Assembly: GCA_900540495.1 (NCBI GenBank)
Contig: UQGA01000002.1
Coordinates: 1-64,000 of the forward strand
Reading direction: 5' to 3'
DNA: 64,000 bases
From: an uncultured Eubacteriales bacterium
Lineage (GTDB): Bacteria; Bacillota; Clostridia; Christensenellales; CAG-138
Positions 15,491-23,404 of this stretch are shown here, piece by piece. Position 1 is the stretch's first letter. Every line of letters starts with the position of its first letter. The notes beneath the pieces were generated by a model, which was not told the DNA's origin, ran no database searches, and was given only the letters and a program-made list of their open reading frames with translations. The position numbers were made by a program, and so were the translations under genes.

Positions 15491-16519
15491 ATGGACAAAT
15501 CCGCAAAGCTCCTGTGGCTCAGCCAGGAAGACGTTATCGCAACCGGTGTGCTCGATGAAGGCATCGGCCACATCATCGACGCAGAAGTAAAGGCCTATTC
15601 CCTCATCGCCAACGGCGAGGGCGCAGATCCCGTTGCACCGCAGGTGCATTTCCAGGGCGACCAGGCCGGCAACATCTTTGCCATCCATCCGGCGTGGGTC
15701 GCGGGCGATGTCAACGTCGCCGGCATGAAGCTGGGTGCGCGCGCGCCCGAAAACCGCAAGGTGGGCATGCCGTCCATCACCTCCATCGTGGAAATGATCA
15801 ACCCGGAGAACGGCCGGCCGTTCTGCATTGGCGACTCCACCCTGATGACCGCCTACCGGACCGGCGCCACCACGGGCGTCGGCGCCCGCTATTTTGCGCG
15901 CAAGGATTCCGAGGTCGTCGGCCTGTGCGGCGCGAGCGTCATGGGCCGTCCGCAGATCATGGCCATCTGCAACGAGCTCAAGAACATCAAGGAGATCCGC
16001 CTCTATGACCTCTATCAGGAGAAAGCGGAGGCGTTCAAGGCCGAAATGGAGCCGATCATCGGCAAGACCATCACGGTCGTTGACAGCGCCGAGAAGGCCC
16101 TGAAGGATGCGGACGTCATCGCGCCGACGACGCTCGTCTCTGCGAAGAACGCCTACATCAAGCCGGAGTGGCTCAAGCCCGGCGCTTTCTGCGCGAACAT
16201 TTCGGACAACGACTACACGTTCGACGCTGTCAGGAAGATGGACCGCATCTGCTACGACAGCAAGAAGCAGTTCGGCATCCCGGTGACGATGGGCCTGATG
16301 AAGGACGCGGGCCTGCTCAACCCCGACGACTGCGTCCAGATCGGCGACGTCATCAACGGCAAGGCGCCGGCTCGTCAGAACGACAAGGAGATCTGCCTGT
16401 TCACCTCCATTGGCATGGGCATTACCGACCTGATCGTGATGAAGCGCATCTACGACGTGGCCGTGGAGAAGGGCATCGGCACCGAGCTGACCCTGTGGAA
16501 TTCCCCGAAGTGGGCGTAA
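15491..16519 (+). CDS. Ornithine cyclodeaminase / mu-crystallin family protein
   Basis: 342 aa. The ATG at 15491 follows AAGGAAGG (15472-15479). Family features: NVAGMKLGARAPEN near residue 80, the IGDSTLMTAYRTGATTGVGA segment where this family binds substrate, and an NAD(P)-binding Rossmann turn GLCGASVMGRPQ near 140. Family members are ornithine cyclodeaminases, alanine dehydrogenases or ketimine/imine reductases acting on alpha-amino acids or cyclic imines. Residues needed for true ornithine cyclodeaminase cannot be confirmed by eye, so reductase of a cyclic imine is equally possible. First gene of the operon, 29 bases before the creatininase gene. Confidence 0.75.
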   Translation: MDKSAKLLWLSQEDVIATGVLDEGIGHIIDAEVKAYSLIANGEGADPVAPQVHFQGDQAGNIFAIHPAWVAGDVNVAGMKLGARAPENRKVGMPSITSIVEMINPENGRPFCIGDSTLMTAYRTGATTGVGARYFARKDSEVVGLCGASVMGRPQIMAICNELKNIKEIRLYDLYQEKAEAFKAEMEPIIGKTITVVDSAEKALKDADVIAPTTLVSAKNAYIKPEWLKPGAFCANISDNDYTFDAVRKMDRICYDSKKQFGIPVTMGLMKDAGLLNPDDCVQIGDVINGKAPARQNDKEICLFTSIGMGITDLIVMKRIYDVAVEKGIGTELTLWNSPKWA

Positions 16520-16548
16520 GGCCGGCTGCCCGGTAAGGAGAAATCATC

Positions 16549-17412
16549 ATGCGAGAAAACCGCGAATTGCTTTATGAAGTGCGCGCCCCGAAGACCCTGC
16601 TGGAGATGACCTGGCCGGAGGTCGACGAGCTGCGCAAAAAGACGGACATTGCAATGCTGTCCACCGGCGCGGTCGAACAGCATGGCCATCACCTGCCGAT
16701 CGGTTGCGACACGATCCAGAGCACCGAGTCGCTGCGCTACGCGCACGACATCCTGCTCGAAAAGTACGGCGTAGAGAGCCTCATCGCGCCCACCATTCAG
16801 TACGGCATCTGCCCCGGCGCCATGTGCTATCCCGGCTCGATCACGCTGCGGACCTCGACGCTGATCGCCGTGCTGGAGGACGTGTGCGAAGGCCTGTATC
16901 ACCACGGCTTCAAAAACATCATCCTGTTCCTCGGCCATGACGAGAACTATGCCTCCTCCATGGTCGCGGCGCAGAACGTGGTCGACCGGCACAGCGATGC
17001 AAAAGTCGTCGTGCTCAACCCGATGCCGGCGCTCAAGGCCAGCGAGCGGCAGAACCTGCAGCTGGACAAGAGCCCGCGACCGGACGGGCATGGCGGCGCA
17101 GGCGAAACCTCTCGCGGTCTCTGCCTCCATCCGAACATCATCTATATCGACAAGGCGCAGGACGACCATTGGGACCCCTCCAAGGTCGTCGTGGACGACG
17201 ATCCGATCCTCGGCGGCGAACCGCCGCTGCTCGGCGGCGGCGTGTACAACCCCGCCAACGAGGGCCGCAGCTACAGCTATGCTGCCGGTGATCCCGGCCA
17301 GACCGGCGATCCGAGCGGCGCGAGCGCGGAAGCGGGCGTCAAGGCGTATACCGCAATGGCCGAAGTCGTCGCCAAGGTGGCGTACAAGCTGTTCGTAAAG
17401 GGCAAGAAATAG
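16549..17412 (+). CDS. Creatininase-family amidohydrolase
   Basis: 287 aa, with AAGGAG before the ATG. Motifs of the creatininase family: TGAVEQHGHHLPIGCDT near residue 40 (metal-binding Glu, His and Asp), LGHDENYASSM near 127 and GHGGAGETSR near 182 with the second metal-site glutamate. Members open small amide rings (creatinine to creatine) or hydrolyse formamides and related bonds such as FAPy in pterin synthesis. Set between an imine/amino-acid oxidoreductase and a molybdenum hydroxylase, ring-opening of a heterocyclic intermediate is the likely role. Substrate not determined. Confidence 0.85.
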   Translation: MRENRELLYEVRAPKTLLEMTWPEVDELRKKTDIAMLSTGAVEQHGHHLPIGCDTIQSTESLRYAHDILLEKYGVESLIAPTIQYGICPGAMCYPGSITLRTSTLIAVLEDVCEGLYHHGFKNIILFLGHDENYASSMVAAQNVVDRHSDAKVVVLNPMPALKASERQNLQLDKSPRPDGHGGAGETSRGLCLHPNIIYIDKAQDDHWDPSKVVVDDDPILGGEPPLLGGGVYNPANEGRSYSYAAGDPGQTGDPSGASAEAGVKAYTAMAEVVAKVAYKLFVKGKK

Positions 17413-17436
17413 AGCGAAGGCTTTTTCCCCTCAGGA

Positions 17437-17471
17437 CTCCGCCGCCGTGTTGTTGCGGCACGGCGGCGGAG
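17437..17471 (+). other. 13-bp perfect GC-rich hairpin without U-tract
   Basis: CTCCGCCGCCGTG (17437-17449) pairs with CACGGCGGCGGAG (17459-17471), in the 103-base gap between the creatininase and xdhA-like genes. No T run follows. Likely an mRNA-stability or processing element and not a terminator. Confidence 0.5.
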
Positions 17472-17515
17472 GCAAATCCTTCTCCACATGCAAACCTCAA
17501 GGGTACGGAGGAACT

Positions 17516-19771
17516 ATGCAAAACTCGATCCGTTTGGATGGCGTTGCAAAAGTTACCGGAAGGTTGAAGTTTTCATCGGACATGACCATGCCGTCCATGC
17601 TCTATGCGGCGCCGGTTCTGTCCGACCAGGCTCACGCCAGGATTCTGGCAGTTGATGCGTCCGAGGCGATGAAGCTGCCAGGATGCGTCAAGGTCTATAC
17701 CGGCAAGGATGTGCCCTGCAATCGCGTGGGCTATCTGCACGATCATCCCGTCATCTGCGACGACAAGGTGCGCTTCTACGGCGACATCGTCGCGGTTGTC
17801 GCGGCCGAAACGGAGGAAATCGCCCGCCGTGCGGCCCGACTCGTTCACGTCGAATATCAACCGCTGCCCCTCATCGAAACAGTCGAACAGGCGCTTTCCA
17901 TGGAAAACGGGAAGGTGCACGACCAGATGGAAAACAACATCTGCCACCAGATCCACTATGCGCGTGGCGATGTGGACGCAGCGTTTTCCCATTGCAAATA
18001 TATTGTAGAAAACGAATATACGTTCCAGCAGGTCGACCATTGCTTTTTGGAGACGGAGTGCGGTATCTCCTCTTTAGAGGATGGCAAGCTCGTCATCCGC
18101 TCCGGCAGCCAGAACGTCTATTATGATCGCGGGCAGATTGCCGAAGGGCTCGGCCTCCCGGAGGAGCAGGTCGTGGTCATCGCGCCCTACACCGGCGGCG
18201 GCTTTGGCGGCAAGGGCGATATCAGCGTCCAATGCCTGATCGGGCTGGTCACATTGGATACCGGGCGGCCCTGCAAGATGCACTTTACGCGGGAGGAACG
18301 CTTTATCAACGGCGTGAAGCGGCATCCCGGCCGGGTACGGATGAAGACCGGCGCCGATGAAAACGGCATCATTCAGGCCCACGAGGTCTATGCCGTGCTC
18401 GATGGCGGCGCATATACGGTCTTTGGGAACGTCGTGCTGGAAATTGCCACGGAGTGCTGCGCCGGCCCCTATCGCTTCCCCAACATTCGCGTCGATACCT
18501 ATAACGTATACACAAACAACGGCGTCAACGGCGCGTTTCGCGGATTTGGCGCGGCGCAGGGCTGCTTCCCGCTCGAGGGACAGATGAATGCGCTGGCCCG
18601 AAAGATCGGGATGGATGCGATCGAGCTGCGCATCCGCAACTGCCTGCGGCAGGGGGAACGGCAGGGCCTGGGACATGTGCTGCTGTCCGATACGCGCATG
18701 TATGAAACGCTGTGCGAGGCGAGGAAGGACCCGCTCTGGATCAACCGTGAAGCCTATCATGGCGAGCGGGATGGCATCAGGACCGGCGTTGGATTTGCCG
18801 CCGGTATGAAGGGGTACAGCGTCGGCATCAATGGCGCGCCGGATTACAGCTTCGCACAGGGGGTCGTTACACGGGATGGCCGCATCTGCCTGTCCGTTGC
18901 CTGTATCGAGATGGGGCAGGGCTGCTTCACGGCGATGGCGGAGATGTTTGCACAGACCATGAAAATCCCGTTGGAATCGGTCAACATGACCGACCTGTGC
19001 AACTCCGACCGGAACGAGGAGACCGGCGCGACCGCATCCTCGCGCGTGACCCACGCCGTCGGGCTTGCGGTAACCGCCGCCGCGCAGGAACTGGTGGAGG
19101 CGCTGCGCGAGGCCGCGGCAAAGCAGGCCGGCGTGGCGCCGGAAACGCTCGAACACGTGGACGGCGGCTTCCTGCTGGGCGGGAAACGGATGTCGTTTGC
19201 GCAGATCGCTGCGGCATGTCCCGCCGACATCGTCCGTCGCACGCGCGTGCGCACGAAGTATTCCGATCAGCCGAGCGAGGGCGGTCTGGGTCACCCGCAC
19301 GTCCTGTACAGCTCCAACGCACAGATCGCGCTTGTGCAGGTGGACACCGCTACCGGCATGGCGCATGTGGACCGGATGCATGTGTATGTGGACGTGGGCC
19401 ATTGCATGAACCGCATGCAGGTGGAGGGGCAGAGCGACGGCGGCGTGGTGATGGGCATTTCCTATGCGCTGCTGGAGAAAATGGAGCGCCGGGCCGGACG
19501 GCCGCTGAACCCCTCGTTTTCCAACTACGTGATCCCCACCTCGCTCGATATTCCAACCAGGATTGAAAACCACATCTTGGAATACCCGGAACCCGCGCAC
19601 CCGTTCGGCGTCAAGGGGATGGGCGAGAACGCGACCACGCCCACGGCGCCCGCCGTCGTTGACGCCGTAAACCATGCGCTCGGTACAAATATTACGGAGC
19701 TTCCGCTTTCGCCCGAATTGCTCGCGGCGATGACCAACCCCTGGAAAGCCCCGTCGATAGAAAAGCAATAA
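17516..19771 (+). CDS. Molybdenum hydroxylase large subunit, xanthine dehydrogenase family
   Basis: 751 aa. The ATG at 17516 follows GGAGG. Complete molybdopterin-binding subunit: N-terminal aldehyde oxidase/xanthine dehydrogenase a/b hammerhead domain (about 1-115), then the Mo-cofactor domain with GGGFGGKGD (near 223), AFRGFGAAQG (near 340), IEMGQGCF (near 463) and TGATASSR (near 505). The catalytic glutamate that deprotonates the Mo-OH is in GVKGMGENATTP (near 700). Such subunits hydroxylate C-H bonds next to ring nitrogens (xanthine, hypoxanthine, nicotinate-like rings). The usual FRGFGxPQ motif has Ala in place of Pro. The small Fe-S and FAD subunits are encoded 9.5-12 kb downstream in the same operon, so this is a split three-subunit enzyme. 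Confidence 0.9.
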   Translation: MQNSIRLDGVAKVTGRLKFSSDMTMPSMLYAAPVLSDQAHARILAVDASEAMKLPGCVKVYTGKDVPCNRVGYLHDHPVICDDKVRFYGDIVAVVAAETEEIARRAARLVHVEYQPLPLIETVEQALSMENGKVHDQMENNICHQIHYARGDVDAAFSHCKYIVENEYTFQQVDHCFLETECGISSLEDGKLVIRSGSQNVYYDRGQIAEGLGLPEEQVVVIAPYTGGGFGGKGDISVQCLIGLVTLDTGRPCKMHFTREERFINGVKRHPGRVRMKTGADENGIIQAHEVYAVLDGGAYTVFGNVVLEIATECCAGPYRFPNIRVDTYNVYTNNGVNGAFRGFGAAQGCFPLEGQMNALARKIGMDAIELRIRNCLRQGERQGLGHVLLSDTRMYETLCEARKDPLWINREAYHGERDGIRTGVGFAAGMKGYSVGINGAPDYSFAQGVVTRDGRICLSVACIEMGQGCFTAMAEMFAQTMKIPLESVNMTDLCNSDRNEETGATASSRVTHAVGLAVTAAAQELVEALREAAAKQAGVAPETLEHVDGGFLLGGKRMSFAQIAAACPADIVRRTRVRTKYSDQPSEGGLGHPHVLYSSNAQIALVQVDTATGMAHVDRMHVYVDVGHCMNRMQVEGQSDGGVVMGISYALLEKMERRAGRPLNPSFSNYVIPTSLDIPTRIENHILEYPEPAHPFGVKGMGENATTPTAPAVVDAVNHALGTNITELPLSPELLAAMTNPWKAPSIEKQ

Positions 19772-19795
19772 GCATGATGATTGGAGGAGATTGAT

Positions 19796-20542
19796 TTGAG
19801 CAACCAGATCCCGAAGCTCAAGCTCGAAAGCGTGCCGCTCAAGGTTCTTGCGATCTGCGGCAGCCCGCGGCGAGACAGCAATTCGCAGATTCTTCTGGAC
19901 CTCGCGGTAGAGGGCGCGCGCAGCACCGGCAATGTGGAAGTGGAGCACTATACCTTCGAGGGCAAGAAGATCAGCGGCTGCACCGCCTGCAATGCGTACT
20001 GCATCAAGAACCACGACTGCGCGCATAAGGACGGCTTCCAGGAGTTTGCGCAAAAGTGGCTCCGTGCGGAGGCCATCATCTGGGCGCTGCCGGTCTATAC
20101 CATGTCCGGCCCCGCGATGGTGCGCGGGGTGCTCGACCGGCTGGGCGAGGTGTTCCTCGGCAATCGTATCGAGCAGGTGCGGGCCGGCGGGACGCTGCCG
20201 CACTTCATGAAGGCCTGCGGCATCATCTGCCAGGGCAGCTCGCGCTTTGGCAATCAGGAGATCGTGATCGAGGGCATGATCGACCATCTCATCACGATGG
20301 ACTGCATCCCGGTGTGCGCGGACATGCCGCATTCCCATATCGGCGTAGCCGGCCACGTTGTGGACGGCACGAAGCCGGACGATGAAGCGGGGTTGATGAC
20401 CCAGAGCCGCGAAATCGGCATGCGCATCGCCCAGGTCGGCAAGATGCTCAAGCTCGGCAAATACGCCATCGCGGATTCGCTCAGCGACGACTATTTCTGC
20501 TCGCCGAACAGCTTTGCAGAAAACCTGAGACCGGAGGTGTAA
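19796..20542 (+). CDS. Iron-sulfur flavoprotein, NADPH-dependent FMN reductase family, copy 1 of 3
   Basis: 248 aa. The TTG at 19796 is chosen because GGAGGAG (19783-19789) lies 6 bases upstream; a TTG at 19781 would overlap it. Flavodoxin-like fold with the FMN phosphate loop ICGSPRRDSNSQ near residue 22 and PVYTMSGPAM near 95. A cysteine cluster CTACNAYCIKNHDC follows strand 2, in the position of the 4Fe-4S site of archaeal-type iron-sulfur flavoproteins. Three paralogous genes stand in a row here, pointing to several electron-transfer or ring-reduction steps, or to a heteromeric enzyme (inference). Confidence 0.75.
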   Translation: MSNQIPKLKLESVPLKVLAICGSPRRDSNSQILLDLAVEGARSTGNVEVEHYTFEGKKISGCTACNAYCIKNHDCAHKDGFQEFAQKWLRAEAIIWALPVYTMSGPAMVRGVLDRLGEVFLGNRIEQVRAGGTLPHFMKACGIICQGSSRFGNQEIVIEGMIDHLITMDCIPVCADMPHSHIGVAGHVVDGTKPDDEAGLMTQSREIGMRIAQVGKMLKLGKYAIADSLSDDYFCSPNSFAENLRPEV

Positions 20543-20546
20543 CAAC

Positions 20547-21341
20547 ATGGCGGCTCTGACGAACAAAGAGATGGTCAATGTCCTCAAGGGCGAGGACGTC
20601 AAGGTCAATATTCTCGTGATCAACTGCAGCCCGAAGGCCAAGAGCAATTCGCAGGTGCCGATGGACGCGGTCATCGAGGCGGTGAAGGGGATTCCCGGCG
20701 CGAACGTCGATACGTTCCATTTTGCCAACAAAAAGATCGAATACTGCCGCCATTGCCGGGCGCACTACTGCGTGGAACATCAGGAATGCGTCTTCCAGGA
20801 TGATTTTCAGGCGTTCAAGGCCAAGTGGCTCTGGGCGGACGGCATCGTGTGGGTCAGCCCGGTGTATCACATGGGCCCGCCCTCCAAGGTCCGCGCCGTG
20901 CTCGACCGGCTGAGCGAAGTGGAGTTCGGCAGCGTGCATGACCGCATGAAGAAGCAGAACTGCGGCTTGATCTATCCGAAGTTCTACAAGGCGGTGGGCG
21001 CCGTCGTGCATGGCGCGACCCGCTTTGGCGGCCAGGAGCTGACCTGCCAGTTCTTCATCAACCATGCCGTGCTGCTCGACTGCATGCCGATCTCCGGCAA
21101 CATGCCGGAGTGCTATATCGGCGCGCTGGGCCATTCGCCGAACCCGGAGGCGCTCGGGAACGACAAGTCGTTCCTGGAGTCGGCGCGTTCGGTGGGCGTC
21201 CGCGTGACGGAGGCGGCCAAGATCATGAAGGCGGCGCGGACGCTGCTGTTCGACGATCTGGACGAACAGTGGTTCCCGTCTCAGGAAGTGATGGGCGGTT
21301 TCGACAAGGCGGGTTTCATCGCCCGGCTTGAGAATCAATAA
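20547..21341 (+). CDS. Iron-sulfur flavoprotein, NADPH-dependent FMN reductase family, copy 2 of 3
   Basis: 264 aa; ATG 4 bases after the previous stop, with GGAGGTG inside the end of the preceding gene, so translation is coupled. FMN loop INCSPKAKSNSQ near residue 28, VSPVYHMGPPSK near 107. Cysteine cluster CRHCRAHYCVEHQEC, spacing C-x2-C-x4-C-x5-C, slightly different from copy 1. Same fold and likely same class of redox role. About 19 extra residues at the N-terminus. Confidence 0.75.
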   Translation: MAALTNKEMVNVLKGEDVKVNILVINCSPKAKSNSQVPMDAVIEAVKGIPGANVDTFHFANKKIEYCRHCRAHYCVEHQECVFQDDFQAFKAKWLWADGIVWVSPVYHMGPPSKVRAVLDRLSEVEFGSVHDRMKKQNCGLIYPKFYKAVGAVVHGATRFGGQELTCQFFINHAVLLDCMPISGNMPECYIGALGHSPNPEALGNDKSFLESARSVGVRVTEAAKIMKAARTLLFDDLDEQWFPSQEVMGGFDKAGFIARLENQ

Positions 21342-21375
21342 AACATTCGGAACAAATAGAAAAGGAGAAACGACG

Positions 21376-22056
21376 ATGCCTTACAAACCGAACGATGTCC
21401 AGGTAAAGATTCTCGGCGTGTCCGGCAGCCCCCGCAAGGGTGTGACGGATTATCTGACCCAGATGGCCCTCGAGGAGGCGGCAAAGGTCCCCGGTGTTAC
21501 CACCGAGTTTCTGCCCCTGCGCACGAAGCACATTGAACACTGCATCCAGTGCGAATCCTGCCTGAAGCTCACCCCGGGCGAAAAGTACGAGCATTACTGC
21601 CGCCCGTTCCATGACGACATGGATGAGCTGATGAAGTACTGGCTCGAGTTCGACGGCTATATCGTGGCCTCCCCGGTTTACGATATGAACGTCACGCCGA
21701 TGCTGAACATCTTCTTCAACCGCTTCCGGCCCCTCTGGCGCTGCTATCGCGGCATCCATCAGAACAAGGTCGGCGGCTCCATCTCCATCGGCGGCACCCG
21801 CCATGGCGGCCAGGAGACGACGGTTGCCATGATCAACAACTTCTTCCTCGCCAACGAGATCGTTGTGACCGGCGGCCCGGCGGGCAACTACTGCGGCGCC
21901 TGCGTCTGGTCCAAGGACAAGCTGCCCAAGGATTTTGACGATCCGATCGGCGTGGAGAAGGTTCTGGGCGTCGGCCGCCGCGTTGCCGAAGTCGCCAAGA
22001 TCATGAAAGCCGGGCGCGACGTCGTCGGCGACGCCCGTCCCGAGTGGGAGATCTGA
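21376..22056 (+). CDS. Iron-sulfur flavoprotein, NADPH-dependent FMN reductase family, copy 3 of 3
   Basis: 226 aa. The ATG at 21376 follows AAAGGAG (21361-21367). FMN loop VSGSPRKGVTDY near residue 15, ASPVYDMNVTPM near 97, and GGTRHGGQETT near 138. Cysteine cluster CIQCESC, then a fourth cysteine 18 residues after the third (KYEHYC), a different spacing from copies 1 and 2. Closest in look to general multimeric flavodoxin WrbA-like proteins annotated flavodoxin family. Followed by a strong hairpin separating it from the transporter genes. Confidence 0.75.
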   Translation: MPYKPNDVQVKILGVSGSPRKGVTDYLTQMALEEAAKVPGVTTEFLPLRTKHIEHCIQCESCLKLTPGEKYEHYCRPFHDDMDELMKYWLEFDGYIVASPVYDMNVTPMLNIFFNRFRPLWRCYRGIHQNKVGGSISIGGTRHGGQETTVAMINNFFLANEIVVTGGPAGNYCGACVWSKDKLPKDFDDPIGVEKVLGVGRRVAEVAKIMKAGRDVVGDARPEWEI

Positions 22057-22070
22057 TAGAAGTCCCCTTC

Positions 22071-22103
22071 GCCGGCGGCGCCGCAGACCCGGGCGCCGCC
22101 GGC
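22071..22103 (+). other. 12-bp perfect GC hairpin followed by a C-run
   Basis: GCCGGCGGCGCC (22071-22082) pairs with GGCGCCGCCGGC (22092-22103), followed by eight C residues and AATTTC in place of a T-tract. It lies between the flavoprotein trio and the transporter genes. The remaining spacer to 22225 shows no promoter I would trust. Confidence 0.5.
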
Positions 22104-22225
22104 CCCCCCCAATTTCAAGGCGCTGCCATAAACGACCATAAATGGGACGGATTCCCAGGTAGCATCCACAAGATTGTGCAGGATGGCTGTACAAAAAACA
22201 GATCATGCGAAAGGAAAGGAAACCC

Positions 22226-23308
22226 ATGAAAAAACGGCTACTCATCATTGCCCTTGTGCTGGTCATGGTCTTGACCTGTGCCTGCGCGAGCGACACGACG
22301 CCCGAAAACACTGCTACGAGCGCCCCCACCGCAGGGACGGACGTACAGGACCCCACCACGACGGATGACGGCGATGCCGAAGCTCCGGATACGACGGCCG
22401 ACGAAGAGCCTTTCCGCGTAGCAATTCTGCTGCCCGGCCTGATCAGCGATGCGGGTTGGAACGCGGGCGGCTACTATGGCGCCCAATATCTGAACGAGAA
22501 CGTTGAGAATGTGGAAGCGACCTACATTGAGAACATCACCACCACCGTGGCGGAAGCGACGCTGCGCGATTATGCCGACCAGGGCTATGATCTGATCTGC
22601 GGCTGGTCCTTCGACCTTGGAGACTATGTCATGAAGGTTGCTCCGGATTATCCGGATACGAAGTTTGTGTGGTCGCAGGGTTATATGACGCTGGACAACA
22701 TGGCCACCGTGACGGCGCCGCTGCAGGAGACGGCCTATCTGTGCGGCATGATCGCCGCCGGCATGTCCGAAACGGGCGTGATCGGTTACATCGGCGGTAT
22801 GGACACCATGCCGATGATCGCCGCCCTGGAGGGCTACCGCGAGGGCGCCAAGGCGTATAACCCGGATATCAAGGTGATCTATGCGTTTGCGGGCACCTGG
22901 TCCGATACCGAGCTGGGCAAGCAGACGGCGGTCGCCATGTTCGAGCAGGGCGTCGACGTGCTGATGGGCCGCGGCGACGGCATTGCGCTCGGCTGCTTCC
23001 AGGCGTGCATCGAGCACGGCGTGTACTGCTTTGGCGATGTTTCCGACCAGAACGAGCTGGCGCCGGAACTGCTGCTCACCAGCACTGGTTGGAACGTCGG
23101 CCGCAGCCTTGAGCTGGTTATCGACGACATCCGTGCCGGCACGTTTGAGGGCAAGGAATACAGCGGCGGCATGGCGCTGGGCGTCTGCGACATCACGGAC
23201 TTCCACGGCCTCGTGCCGGATGATGTGGCGGCCGTTGTGAACGAGGCGCGCGAAAAGATTAAGAGTGGCGAGCTTGTGATCGAGGCCAAGACTGAGATCA
23301 GCGAATAA
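22226..23308 (+). CDS. BMP-family lipoprotein, substrate-binding protein of a nucleoside-type ABC importer
   Basis: 360 aa. The ATG at 22226 follows AAAGGAAAGGAAA. Lipoprotein signal with lipobox TCAC and cysteine near residue 20, then a Thr/Asp-rich linker to about 60. The mature part starts FRVAILLPGLISDAGWNAGG, the hallmark of the Bmp/PnrA (Med) family, which bind purine nucleosides and related ligands outside the cell. Followed by one ATPase and two permeases, the complete YufNOPQ-like set. In an operon with a xanthine-dehydrogenase-like enzyme, a purine-like or other nitrogen heterocycle, possibly glycosylated, is the probable ligand. Confidence 0.85.
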   Translation: MKKRLLIIALVLVMVLTCACASDTTPENTATSAPTAGTDVQDPTTTDDGDAEAPDTTADEEPFRVAILLPGLISDAGWNAGGYYGAQYLNENVENVEATYIENITTTVAEATLRDYADQGYDLICGWSFDLGDYVMKVAPDYPDTKFVWSQGYMTLDNMATVTAPLQETAYLCGMIAAGMSETGVIGYIGGMDTMPMIAALEGYREGAKAYNPDIKVIYAFAGTWSDTELGKQTAVAMFEQGVDVLMGRGDGIALGCFQACIEHGVYCFGDVSDQNELAPELLLTSTGWNVGRSLELVIDDIRAGTFEGKEYSGGMALGVCDITDFHGLVPDDVAAVVNEAREKIKSGELVIEAKTEISE

Positions 23309-23330
23309 TCGCAGCAAGGAGACACATCCC

Positions 23331-23363
23331 TTTCCCGCTGCGGCGTAACGCCGCAGCGGGAAA
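23331..23363 (+). other. 15-bp perfect hairpin between binding protein and ATPase genes
   Basis: TTTCCCGCTGCGGCG (23331-23345) and CGCCGCAGCGGGAAA (23349-23363) are perfectly complementary with a 3-base centre. No T-tract follows, and the ATPase ribosome site lies further on. Placement just behind the binding-protein gene suits 3'-end protection giving excess binding protein over transporter. Confidence 0.55.
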
Positions 23364-23404
23364 CCCGATGGAAGGCGGGAATCTGAGTCAGGCAGGGAGA
23401 TCCT

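Noticed and set aside
18074..20731. Open frame of about 885 codons on the minus strand across the molybdenum hydroxylase and flavoprotein genes
   Set aside because: Antisense shadow with the same compositional bias and no family features; the plus-strand genes carry all expected motifs.
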